Under the pieces are notes generated by a model. That model did not search any database and was not told the DNA's origin. It saw only the letters and a list, made by a program, of their open reading frames with translations. From assembly GCA_028289805.1 (NCBI GenBank), contig JANQNI010000120.1:1-8566 (forward strand): a stretch of 8,566 nucleotides of DNA. The letters run 5' to 3'. Within the stretch, counting starts at the first letter, position 1, and each line of letters opens with the position of its first letter. This DNA comes from Thermoplasmatota archaeon (GTDB taxonomy: Archaea; Thermoplasmatota; E2; JACPAO01; JAHFTW01). Both the position numbers and the translations under genes were made by a program. This document shows, in pieces, positions 1 through 6,061 of this stretch.

Positions 1-251
1 TTGCTGGCCCGCACCAGGTCGTCGATGGCGCGCACCTCCTGGGCCAGGACGCGGTCCTGCTCGCCGTGGCTGGCGTGGACGGCGCGGCCGGCGCGCAGCA
101 CGGCGGCGCGGCGCAGCAGGGCGCGGTCGGTGCCGGGGGGCAGGGGGCGCGGCTCGAAGGCGAGGCGCGTCGCCGTCTCGGCGAGGTGTTCGAGGTGGTC
201 TGCGACGGCTGCGGCGTCGTTGCCGGCGTCGCACCACAGGGGGCGGGCCAC
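1..251 (-). CDS. Unknown helical protein, N-terminal 83 residues (partial)
   Basis: The reading frame is open on the minus strand from a GTG at 251-249 to the left edge of the window, so the C-terminus is missing. The visible 83 residues begin MARPLWCDAGNDAAAVADHL and are rich in Ala, Arg, Leu and Glu in a spacing that suggests amphipathic helices; no membrane segment or catalytic motif is visible. I do not recognise the family. The GTG start is chosen because it is the first start codon in the frame after a CTTATC island at 280-275, about 26 bases upstream, which fits a leaderless archaeal transcript. It is divergent from hel308 with 95 bases between the two starts. The plus-strand frame over the same bases gives a low-complexity Arg/Ser/Ala peptide and is taken as its shadow. 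Coding status is likely, function unknown. Confidence 0.6.
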   Translation of the reverse strand, partial: MARPLWCDAGNDAAAVADHLEHLAETATRLAFEPRPLPPGTDRALLRRAAVLRAGRAVHASHGEQDRVLAQEVRAIDDLVRAS

Positions 252-274
252 GGCGGCGCGAGCGAGCGGGGGGT

Positions 275-280
275 GATAAG
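275..280 (-). promoter_or_regulatory. TATA-like element of the left-edge gene
   Basis: CTTATC on the minus strand is the main AT-containing run in a very GC-rich 95-base divergent spacer. Its centre lies about 26 bases before the GTG at 251, the usual distance between an archaeal TATA box and a leaderless start. This is position-based inference. Confidence 0.4.
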
Positions 281-319
281 GGGCGTGACGGGGAGCGGCG
301 GGGCCTGCGCCAGCACTCC

Positions 320-324
320 TAAGA
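320..324 (+). promoter_or_regulatory. TATA-like element of hel308
   Basis: TAAGA centred about 25 bases before the GTG of hel308 is the AT-richest point of its upstream region. A similar CCAAGAC word lies at the same distance before cgi121. It is weak as a TATA box, but the spacing agrees with the other genes in the window. Confidence 0.35.
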
Positions 325-346
325 CGCGCCCGGTCGTCGCGCGGCC

Positions 347-2578
347 GTGGCCCTGTCCGAGCTTGGCATCGACCCCCGCGTGGCGTCCCACCTGGAGGGG
401 CAGGGCATCACGGGCCTGTACCCGCCGCAGGAGGAGGCGTGGAAGGCCATCGACCCCGGCCGCAACGTCGTGGTCGCCATCCCCACCGCCTCCGGCAAGT
501 CGCTCATCGCGTACCTCGCCATCCTGCACCGGTGGCTGCGCACGGGCAAGAAGGCGCTCTACATCGTCCCCCTGCGCGCCCTGGCCTCGGAGAAGGTGGA
601 GGAGCTGCGCGCGTTTTCGGACCTGGGCATCAAGGTCGGCGTTGCGACGGGCGACCTGGACGACCAGGACCCCCGGCTGGGCAGCAACGACGTCATCGTC
701 TGCACCAGCGAGAAGGCGGACAGCCTGCTGCGCCACCGGACGCGGTGGGTGGAGGACGTGGGCTGCGTCGTCGCCGACGAGTTCCACCTCGTCCACGACC
801 CCGGCCGGGGCCCGACGCTGGAGGTCATCCTGAGCCGGTTCCGCGCCCTGATCCCCGAGGCGCAGATCGTCGGCCTGTCCGCCACCGTCGCCAACGCCCC
901 CGACCTGGCCCGGTGGCTGGATGCCGATTTGATCACGAGCGAGTGGCGCCCCGTGGACCTGCGCGTGGGCACCTACTGCCCCGACGCGCTGCAGTTCCTG
1001 GGCCAGCCGGCCACCAAGCTCGAGTCCGGTCGCGACCCGGTGGCGGCGCTGGTGGAGCAGACCCTCCTCGACGGCGGCCAGTGCCTCGTCTTCGTCAGCA
1101 CCCGACGCTCGGCGGAGGCGCAGGCCGTGAAGCTGGGCGGCGTCGTGCGCGACGTGCTGGACGCCGACGCCCTCGCGGCCCTGGAGTCGGCCGTGGAGGA
1201 GCTGGGCGACGACGAGGACGCCGCCGGGGGCCCGACGCAGAAGAAACTCACCAAGCTCGTCAAGGCCGGCGTGGCGTACCACACGGCGGGCCTCGACGCC
1301 CGGCAGCGCCGCTTCGTGGAGGCCAACTTCCGCGCGGGCCGGCTGAAGGTCCTCTGCGCCACCCCCACCCTGGCCGCGGGCGTCAACACCCCCGCCCGGC
1401 GGGTCATCGTGCGCGACCTGACGCGCTTCGAGGCGGGGCAGGGCAACCGGCCGCTTCCCGTGATGGAGGTCAAGCAGATGATGGGCCGCGCCGGCCGCCC
1501 CCGTTACGACCCCTTCGGCGAGGCGGTCCTGCTGGCCAAGAACTGGGACATGGTGGAGGCCATCGAGGAGACGTACCTGCGTGGCGAACCCGAGCCGGTG
1601 AGCTCGAAGCTGGCCGCCGACGCCGCCCTGCGCATCCACACCCTCGCCAGCGTCGCCGGGGGCTACTGCGACTCCGAGGACGCCCTCGCGGGCTTCTTCG
1701 GCCACACGTTCTGGGGCCAGACGAGCCAAGACTGGATCGTGCGCGACCGCGTCGAGGACACCCTCTGGTTCCTGGAGGAAAACGGCTTCCTGGAGCGCGA
1801 CGGCGGCCGGCTCAAGGCCACGCTCTTCGGGCAGCGCACGAGCGACCTCTACGTCGACCCCCTCTCGGCGCTGCGCATGAAGCAGGCGCTGGAATCCGAC
1901 GCCCCGGACCCCACCGTCTTCGGCGCCCTGCACGTCCTGGCCGGCTGCCCGGACCTGTACCCCTTGTACCTGCGCCAGAGCGACGACTGGGTGCAACCGA
2001 CCTACTACGAGCGCTTCCACGAGTTCCTGGTCCACGAGAAGGACGTGGAGGACGACTACAGCTACACCAAGACCGCCCAACTGCTGTGGGACTGGATCGA
2101 GGAACATCCCCCCCAGGACGTGGAGGCGAAGTACCAGGTCGGCCCCGGCGACGTGCGCATGCGCGTGGAGACGGCCAAGTGGATGCTGCACGCATTCCGG
2201 GAACTGGCGCGCGCCTTCCGCGACGACTGGCAGAAGCCCCTGAGCGACCTCGCCCTGCGGCTGGAGCACGGCATCAAGGCGGACGCCCTGCCGATGATTC
2301 GCCTCAAGGGCATCGGCCGCATCCGTGCCCGGAACCTGATCCGCGCCGGCTTCAAGCGCCCCGCCGACCTGAAGGGCGTGCCGCCGAGCCGCATCGCCCA
2401 GATCCCCGGCTTCGGCGACAAGCTGGCGCGCGAGCTGCTGAAGCAGGTGGGGGACACGCCCGCCGCCGCGCCCGAACCCCAAGCAGAACCCAAGGCAGAA
2501 CCCGAGGCGCAGCAGGACGCCCAGGACCCGGACGCCCCCGGCCAGACCGGCCTCGCCGCGTGGGGCCTCAAGCCGTAG
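347..2578 (+). CDS. hel308: ATP-dependent DNA helicase Hel308 (Hjm)
   Basis: This is a superfamily 2 Ski2-like 3'-to-5' DNA helicase, known in archaea to unwind branched structures at stalled replication forks. Motifs visible in the 743-residue product: YPPQ (25-28, Q-motif region), Walker A PTASGKS (46-52), PLRALASEK (75-83, Ia), DEFH (144-147, Walker B; DEIH is more usual), SAT (178-180, III), CLVFVSTRR (246-254, IV), ATPTLAAGVNTPAR (338-351, V) and QMMGRAGRP (377-385, VI). Winged-helix and ratchet regions follow, then a helix-hairpin-helix at about 652-700 with GIG and PGFG turns. The length fits the family, plus a Pro/Ala/Glu-rich tail ending QTGLAAWGLKP, which resembles a PCNA-binding box. 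A GTG start giving MALSELGID matches how family members begin; no Shine-Dalgarno is evident, so a leaderless mRNA is likely. It is divergent from the left-edge gene and converges on the propeller gene with 30 bases between stops. Confidence 0.96.
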   Translation: MALSELGIDPRVASHLEGQGITGLYPPQEEAWKAIDPGRNVVVAIPTASGKSLIAYLAILHRWLRTGKKALYIVPLRALASEKVEELRAFSDLGIKVGVATGDLDDQDPRLGSNDVIVCTSEKADSLLRHRTRWVEDVGCVVADEFHLVHDPGRGPTLEVILSRFRALIPEAQIVGLSATVANAPDLARWLDADLITSEWRPVDLRVGTYCPDALQFLGQPATKLESGRDPVAALVEQTLLDGGQCLVFVSTRRSAEAQAVKLGGVVRDVLDADALAALESAVEELGDDEDAAGGPTQKKLTKLVKAGVAYHTAGLDARQRRFVEANFRAGRLKVLCATPTLAAGVNTPARRVIVRDLTRFEAGQGNRPLPVMEVKQMMGRAGRPRYDPFGEAVLLAKNWDMVEAIEETYLRGEPEPVSSKLAADAALRIHTLASVAGGYCDSEDALAGFFGHTFWGQTSQDWIVRDRVEDTLWFLEENGFLERDGGRLKATLFGQRTSDLYVDPLSALRMKQALESDAPDPTVFGALHVLAGCPDLYPLYLRQSDDWVQPTYYERFHEFLVHEKDVEDDYSYTKTAQLLWDWIEEHPPQDVEAKYQVGPGDVRMRVETAKWMLHAFRELARAFRDDWQKPLSDLALRLEHGIKADALPMIRLKGIGRIRARNLIRAGFKRPADLKGVPPSRIAQIPGFGDKLARELLKQVGDTPAAAPEPQAEPKAEPEAQQDAQDPDAPGQTGLAAWGLKP

Positions 2579-2588
2579 GGCCGGCCCT
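2577..2588. repeat. 12-base perfect palindrome between convergent genes
   Basis: AGGGCCGGCCCT starts inside the hel308 stop codon and fills much of the 30-base gap to the stop of the convergent propeller gene. It is self-complementary with no spacer, so as RNA it would need to open a loop. It may help end transcription from either side, but no T-run follows and a GC-only palindrome is not very improbable here. Confidence 0.4.
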
Positions 2589-2608
2589 CGCCGCCCCTGC
2601 CCCCCTCG

Positions 2609-4234
2609 TCACCCCACGGGTTGCAATCGCCCGACGCGCCGCCGCTCGTACTCGGCGAACCACACGTCCCCCGTCTCCCCGTCCACGGCGATGCCCGACG
2701 AGTGCACGGAGTCGTCGGCGGGGAAGTGGCGAAGCGACGGCAGCATCACCACCTCCCAGTCCGGCGTCAGGTACCCCACGGAGAGGTCGTTGCCGTCCAC
2801 GTCGGCCGCCGTGGGCGTGAACCACAGCCGGTCGCCGTCGAGGGCGAGGGAGTGCAGCCCGTACCCGTCGGCGTGGTCGAGGCCCGGCAGCACCACGACC
2901 TCCTCGATGCACGGGTTCCGGCCGCTGCGATCCAGTTCCCGGCAGCGCGCGTCGTCGCCGTCCGCCAGGGCCATGCGCCCCACGCTCAGGTCCACGAACT
3001 CCGTGAACACCACGTTGCCGCGCCCGTCCAGCAGCAACTCCCACGGCGCGCCACCGAAGAACCAGTCGTAGTTCGACCGGGACGCCGGCAGGGGGTACTC
3101 CACGAACGCGCCGGAGCCGGGGTCGAGGCGGCCCAGGGCGTTGCCCCACATCAGCGTCGTCCTGACGAGGCCCGCGTCGTCCACCACCACGTGCGACGGC
3201 CGGGACGTGGGCCGGGGCAAATCGTAGCGGCGGAAGCAGTCGTCGAACGGGCCCGCCGGCGGGCACACCCCCTCCTCCGAGCCGGTCGGGGCCACGGTGC
3301 CGTCGTGCCGCGGCGCCCCCTCCGGGTCGAACGACCACAACGCCGCCCCCGCCCGGAAGCCCGCCTGCGCCACCCACAACCGCCCCCGCGCCGCATCCCA
3401 CGCCATGCCGATGGCCTCGTTGTAATCCCCCGGCAGGTCGTAGACCCGGAACGCCTCCCCCTCCGGCGCGCTGGGCCGGTACTGCACCACGCGGGCGTGG
3501 TTGGAGGCGTTGCCGGTGTAGAGGTTCGAGCCTCCCTGGGAGAACCAGACGCTCCCGTCCGGCGCCACCAGCACGTCCTCCCCCAGCGCGCTGGCCTGCG
3601 TCGTGTTGGCGTCGTCGAAGCTGCTGCCGAAGGGGCCCGGGTCCGGCGGCCGGGGCACGGGCAGGCGCGCAACCGCCTGCGCGGCGTCCACCGTCGGGTC
3701 CACCACCTGCATCGTCTGGATGTGGAACTCCTGGTTCACCCACACCCGATGGTCCGGCCCCACCGCCACCGCCAGGGGCGGCGCGCGCAGATACGACACC
3801 GGCAGCACGTCGAACCAGTCGTAGGCGTACACCTCCAGGCGGGCCGACGCATCCTGCCCACCGCCCCCGCCGCCCGCGTCGAGGTGCAGGGACAAGCGGC
3901 CCGGCCGCAGCGCGTCGCCCAGGTCCACCTCCACACGACCGTCGCTCCAGTGCAGCACCGCAGGGTCCGTGGACGCCACGACGCGCCCGCCGTCGTCCCA
4001 GGAGACCTGCAGCGACCGATTCAGGCCCGGAGCGCCGAAACCCGAACCCTCCACCACCAGGGGCGCACCGACGATGCCGGCGACCACCGACGGCAAGACC
4101 GGGCCCGCGGGCTCCCCGGACCCGGCGGGCGCGTCCCCGGAAGGCGACCCCGACAGCGACGCCAGCCACGCCACCGCCACGAGGACGACCGCCACGCCCA
4201 CGGCGACGACGGCCAGCCACCTCGAACGCGACAC
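2609..4234 (-). CDS. Membrane-anchored Vgb-like beta-propeller protein with TIG-like domain
   Basis: The 541-residue product begins MSRSRW followed by a hydrophobic segment (about 6-27), a signal anchor or uncleaved signal peptide that would place the rest outside the cell. Residues 30-46 form a Gly/Ser/Pro linker. Residues 47-118 look like an IPT/TIG immunoglobulin-like fold (PLVVEGSGFG, then alternating strands). From about 150 to the end there are some seven repeated strands of the type 'VapDGsVWF' (near 164, 229, 287, 360, 409, 471, 525), the pattern of NHL/Vgb (streptogramin lyase-like) propellers. Two Cys pairs (324/333, 431/442) could form disulfides outside the cell. Enzyme activity cannot be inferred; such propellers often bind partners or glycans. 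The GTG start is preferred because the open frame upstream only mirrors cgi121 and because TTTACG lies about 27 bases before it. Confidence 0.85.
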   Translation of the reverse strand: MSRSRWLAVVAVGVAVVLVAVAWLASLSGSPSGDAPAGSGEPAGPVLPSVVAGIVGAPLVVEGSGFGAPGLNRSLQVSWDDGGRVVASTDPAVLHWSDGRVEVDLGDALRPGRLSLHLDAGGGGGGQDASARLEVYAYDWFDVLPVSYLRAPPLAVAVGPDHRVWVNQEFHIQTMQVVDPTVDAAQAVARLPVPRPPDPGPFGSSFDDANTTQASALGEDVLVAPDGSVWFSQGGSNLYTGNASNHARVVQYRPSAPEGEAFRVYDLPGDYNEAIGMAWDAARGRLWVAQAGFRAGAALWSFDPEGAPRHDGTVAPTGSEEGVCPPAGPFDDCFRRYDLPRPTSRPSHVVVDDAGLVRTTLMWGNALGRLDPGSGAFVEYPLPASRSNYDWFFGGAPWELLLDGRGNVVFTEFVDLSVGRMALADGDDARCRELDRSGRNPCIEEVVVLPGLDHADGYGLHSLALDGDRLWFTPTAADVDGNDLSVGYLTPDWEVVMLPSLRHFPADDSVHSSGIAVDGETGDVWFAEYERRRVGRLQPVG

Positions 4235-4258
4235 ACCCCGACCTGGCGCCCCCCTGCA

Positions 4259-4264
4259 CGTAAA
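4259..4264 (-). promoter_or_regulatory. TATA-like element of the propeller gene
   Basis: TTTACG on the minus strand is centred about 27 bases upstream of the GTG at 4234, in an otherwise GC-rich 103-base divergent spacer. The distance fits leaderless initiation. Confidence 0.4.
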
Positions 4265-4309
4265 CCCCGCGCGACCGGGCCAGCGGCCGGAAGCGCCCTC
4301 GGGAGGGTC

Positions 4310-4315
4310 CAAGAC
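4310..4315 (+). promoter_or_regulatory. Weak TATA-like element of cgi121
   Basis: CAAGAC is centred about 25 bases before the GTG at 4338 and resembles the TAAGAC word at the same place before hel308. It is a poor match to an archaeal TATA box and rests on spacing alone. Confidence 0.25.
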
Positions 4316-4337
4316 CCCGCGCCGCCTCGCATCCCCC

Positions 4338-4853
4338 GTGCGGGACGACCCCGAGCACGAGTTGGCCGCCGTCGGCGTGCGCGGCCCCCTGACCCTCCAG
4401 GACGCCCTGTTCCAGGCCGGCAAGGCGTCCCGCCTCGCCCCCCTCCAGATCGTCCGCGCAGACCGCGTGCTGGGCCTCGACCACGTGCGCGCCGCCGCCC
4501 GCCACGCCCGCCGCGCCTTCGAGGAGGAGCGCAACAAGGCCCACGACCTCCCCGTCGAGTTCGCCCGCTACCTCAGCGGCAAGCGCACCATCCGCGACGC
4601 GCTGGGGCACGTCGGATTGCCCGACCGGTGCGACGCGGCCGTCGTGGTCGCCTTCGGCGCCAAGCGGGTGGACGCCGCGACCTACTTCGCCGACATGCTG
4701 GGGTTGAACCAGGACGACGCGCTGCTGGAGCCGACGCCGGAAAAACTGGCGGCGTGGGGATTCCCCGACGCGCTGCTGGAGGCCACCCCGGAGGCGCTCC
4801 GGTACGACCGCGTGCTGGAGGCGGTGGCGGCGGTGGATCTGATGCGCAACTGA
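4338..4853 (+). CDS. cgi121: KEOPS complex subunit Cgi121
   Basis: The product is a subunit of the KEOPS complex (Kae1, Bud32, Cgi121, Pcc1), which makes the universal t6A modification at position 37 of ANN-decoding tRNAs; Cgi121 is known to bind the tRNA 3' CCA end. The 171-residue product shows the family core: a strand then 'ADRVLGLDHVRAAARHARRA' (41-60), AFEEERNKAHDLPVEFARYL (60-79), SGKRTIRDALGHVGL (80-94) and a hydrophobic strand AAVVVAFG. These match the known patterns of a conserved His in the 'HL..A..HA.rAf' helix, 'vEfl.YlsG.RqI..Al...G', and the following VVVxFG strand. The C-terminal helices (115-171) carry 'LLEPTPEKLAAWGFPDALLE'. The first good start after the divergent propeller gene is GTG; the open frame extends further left only as a shadow of that gene. 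Family members are about 150-170 residues. Confidence 0.88.
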   Translation: MRDDPEHELAAVGVRGPLTLQDALFQAGKASRLAPLQIVRADRVLGLDHVRAAARHARRAFEEERNKAHDLPVEFARYLSGKRTIRDALGHVGLPDRCDAAVVVAFGAKRVDAATYFADMLGLNQDDALLEPTPEKLAAWGFPDALLEATPEALRYDRVLEAVAAVDLMRN

Positions 4854-4858
4854 ACGCT

Positions 4859-4864
4859 CATATA
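4859..4864 (+). promoter_or_regulatory. TATA box-like site after cgi121
   Basis: CATATA lies just after the cgi121 stop. With the spacing seen at other genes here, transcription would begin near 4888, at the 5' edge of the GNRA hairpin. No start codon lies at that point, so a non-coding transcript is more likely than a leaderless mRNA. This is inference from position. Confidence 0.35.
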
Positions 4865-4865
4865 G

Positions 4866-4917
4866 GGGACCCGTGTGCGACGGCCTGTCCCCGGCGACGG
4901 GGAAGCACCCTGGTCCC
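4866..4917 (+). other. Two-stem hairpin with GNRA tetraloop (candidate structured RNA)
   Basis: Outer stem GGGACC (4866-4871) pairs with GGTCCC (4912-4917); GTGC (4875-4878) pairs with GCAC (4905-4908); TCCCCG (4888-4893) pairs with CGGGGA (4898-4903), closed by GCGA (4894-4897), a GNRA tetraloop. All three stems are perfect and nested, 16 bp in total. It could be a 3' structure of cgi121 mRNA or, in part, the start of a separate RNA. Only a weak T-rich run (CTCTTT, 4925-4930) follows, so a classic terminator is not clear. Confidence 0.45.
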
Positions 4918-4965
4918 GTAAAATCTCTTTGGTGCAACCCCTCGTCCTCTTGGGCGGGGGAGGTT

Positions 4966-4990
4966 TGGAACCGGGCTTTGGGGGGTTCCA
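4966..4990. repeat. 7-bp perfect inverted repeat
   Basis: TGGAACC (4966-4972) and GGTTCCA (4984-4990) flank an 11-base G-rich loop. It could be one stem of a larger structured RNA with the neighbouring repeats, or chance. Confidence 0.4.
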
Positions 4991-5022
4991 GGTCGTGCGT
5001 CTTGGACCCCGCTTGTCGGATT

Positions 5023-5047
5023 CTACACCCCTGACAAGGGGGTGTAG
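5023..5047. repeat. 9-bp perfect inverted repeat, 7-base loop
   Basis: CTACACCCC (5023-5031) and GGGGTGTAG (5039-5047) pair perfectly around TGACAAG. The 7-base loop recalls an anticodon arm, but the base before the would-be anticodon is G, not T, and no other tRNA arm is present. It is the strongest simple stem in this stretch. Confidence 0.55.
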
Positions 5048-5163
5048 GTCTGCGACTGTGCAGGGGGTCCTTGGGCGCTTTCGTCTTGCACACCCACGGG
5101 TGCCTTCGGCTCACAACGCCGAGCCCCGCGCATGGGTGGGCGTTGGGGTTCTCCTTGACGTGA

Positions 5164-5176
5164 TAATTCCGAATTA
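5164..5176. promoter_or_regulatory. AT-rich 13-base palindrome, possible operator
   Basis: TAATTC (5164-5169) and GAATTA (5171-5176) are perfect mirror complements around one C; imperfect symmetry reaches out to 5159 and 5181. It is one of the few AT-rich spots in the region. Its size and two-fold symmetry fit a dimeric regulator site, but the nearest downstream start is more than 200 bases away, so the target is unknown. Confidence 0.35.
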
Positions 5177-5180
5177 ACGC

Positions 5181-5254
5181 GGGCTCTGGTCCGGGGCGTT
5201 GCTGGCCCAATCGTGCTGCCCAGGCGGTTCTCTGCGTGCTTGGGTCAGAGTCCC
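5181..5254. repeat. Long imperfect inverted repeat
   Basis: GGGCTCTGGTCC (5181-5192) can pair with 5242-5254 over 12 base pairs, with one bulged T (5251) and two G-T pairs. The 74-base span is tRNA-sized, but no D or T arm can be placed inside it. Confidence 0.35.
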
Positions 5255-5296
5255 CTTCGGCTCTTGATGCGCTGGGAGACGCCGGCCAGACTCGCG

Positions 5297-5328
5297 CAAT
5301 CCGATGCTCCCACGGTCAGCGCGGATTG
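5297..5328. repeat. 7-bp perfect inverted repeat upstream of the membrane-protein gene
   Basis: CAATCCG (5297-5303) and CGGATTG (5322-5328) are separated by 18 bases and lie about 60 to 95 bases before the ATG of the membrane protein. The spacing between half-sites (25 bases centre to centre) would allow a regulator to bind both, but chance is possible. Confidence 0.3.
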
Positions 5329-5389
5329 GCCCGTAGCCATAGGTGGCGAGGCCCATTCCAAGCCGGAACCGGGTGCAGTGGTGTTCCGC

Positions 5390-6058
5390 ATGAGCCGGGA
5401 ACGTGCAGAGTATGAACAGAAGCTTGCATGGCGAGCCCTCATGAAGAGAGCAGCATTTCCCAAGCATGTGGAGGAGCCGAATAACGACGACGCGAAGGTG
5501 GAAGGCCACGAGGTAGATGACTCGGAAGACCCCGGCTGGGACTTGGAGGCGGTTATCGAATTGGTACGCCAAGGAGAACGAGCTCTCGACCATCAGATTC
5601 GAGCCAGTGAGGAACAAGACGCGAAATCCCGCCACCTCCTAACGCTCACCGCAGCAATCTTGGCTGTTGGTGCCGCAATCGGCGGCCTTGCAATTACCGA
5701 AGCGGATTCTAACGTAGAGAAAATTTGGAAAATTCCATTTGCAGCGCTACTTGGCCTTGGCCTTTTCTTTGGAGGTATGGCATTTTTTCTATTCGCTCGA
5801 TCATATGGATTCTCGACCAACCCGGCGACCAAATGGGGCGTTGGCTGGGACATGGACACCCTGGAGCAAGCAGCAGATGAAGGGGACCTGCCTGCCGAAG
5901 TCCATCGTGCGACCCTCATCGGCCTGCCAAAATGGTTTAATCAGAACTCGCAGCACCTAAAGGAGTCTGCAAAGCGCCGTAGTAGGGGCATGTTGTGGCT
6001 TCTCATGGGTGGAGCATCTTTGGCCGCATCCCTTTTATACGCCGTGATATCTTTTTGA
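5390..6058 (+). CDS. Three-helix membrane protein of unknown function
   Basis: From the ATG at 5390 the product is 222 residues: a charged N-terminal part (1-50, with NNDDAKVEGHEVDDSED), a helix at 50-80 ending EEQDAKSRH, a membrane hairpin (about 82-102 and 114-136), a soluble part with a helical end (140-198) and a last membrane segment at 200-222. A 'D-x-K' helix leading straight into a two-helix hairpin, then a soluble part and a terminal membrane helix, is the layout of SLATT and PycTM (DUF5706) effectors of nucleotide-signalled defence. That is a likeness of layout only, and no cyclase is nearby. Base composition is unlike the flanks: 26 of 60 bases at 5701-5760 are G or C, suggesting recent transfer. 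Upstream in-frame starts exist at 5213 and 5267, but that peptide looks non-coding; ATG 5390 gives MSRERAEYEQ. The small 6062 gene follows at once. Confidence 0.78.
   Translation: MSRERAEYEQKLAWRALMKRAAFPKHVEEPNNDDAKVEGHEVDDSEDPGWDLEAVIELVRQGERALDHQIRASEEQDAKSRHLLTLTAAILAVGAAIGGLAITEADSNVEKIWKIPFAALLGLGLFFGGMAFFLFARSYGFSTNPATKWGVGWDMDTLEQAADEGDLPAEVHRATLIGLPKWFNQNSQHLKESAKRRSRGMLWLLMGGASLAASLLYAVISF
6033..6039 (+). promoter_or_regulatory. TATA box inside the 3' end of the membrane-protein gene
   Basis: TTTTATA is centred 26 bases before the ATG at 6062 and is the best TATA-box match in the window. It lies in codons for the last membrane helix, so it may be a by-product of codons for hydrophobic residues. 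If active, it would give the small 47-residue gene its own leaderless transcript. Confidence 0.4.
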
Positions 6059-6061
6059 CGC

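Larger units (their letters stand above)
4854..5389. other. 536-base stretch without a convincing gene, rich in inverted repeats
   Basis: Open frames exist on both strands, but none has the strong third-position GC bias of the neighbours or a recognisable product. The stretch instead holds a TATA-like site (4859-4864), a two-stem GNRA hairpin (4866-4917), perfect inverted repeats of 7 and 9 bp (4966-4990, 5023-5047), a small 5-bp stem with a 7-base loop (5106-5122), an AT-rich palindrome (5164-5176), a long imperfect stem (5181-5254) and a 7-bp repeat (5297-5328). It separates the housekeeping genes from lower-GC accessory genes. I see no tRNA, 5S, SRP or RNase P signature and no CRISPR. Confidence 0.5.

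Noticed and set aside
1..276. 91-residue plus-strand frame at the left edge
   Set aside because: Ser/Arg/Ala low complexity; the minus frame over the same bases reads as a normal helical protein.
439..2820. 793-residue plus-strand frame inside hel308
   Set aside because: Shadow of the helicase: Arg/Pro/Gly-rich with no motif, while the other frame carries all helicase motifs.
3969..4337. N-terminal extension of the Cgi121 frame
   Set aside because: It lies antisense to the TIG-like domain and signal anchor of the propeller gene and would make Cgi121 far longer than its family.
4235..4537. N-terminal extension of the propeller frame
   Set aside because: It is antisense to the Cgi121 core, and a signal anchor should be at the true N-terminus, which the GTG at 4234 provides.
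4860..5160. SRP (7S) RNA or RNase P RNA
   Set aside because: Length and the TATA-like site would suit, but the helix 8 signature (GGAAG then AGCA) and the RNase P GAGGAAAGTCC box are absent.
4875..5177. 100-residue plus-strand frame starting with GTG after cgi121
   Set aside because: Third codon positions lack the GC bias of real genes here, the product looks like no protein, and the frame crosses all the inverted repeats.
2568..5210. 880-residue minus-strand frame across the propeller and cgi121 genes
   Set aside because: It is in another frame from the recognisable propeller protein and gives low-complexity Arg/Gly/Ala sequence; shadow caused by high GC.
5242..5255. T-arm-like GGGTCAGAGTCCC
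   Set aside because: The loop does not have the invariant TTC-purine-A pattern and no other tRNA arms are found around it.
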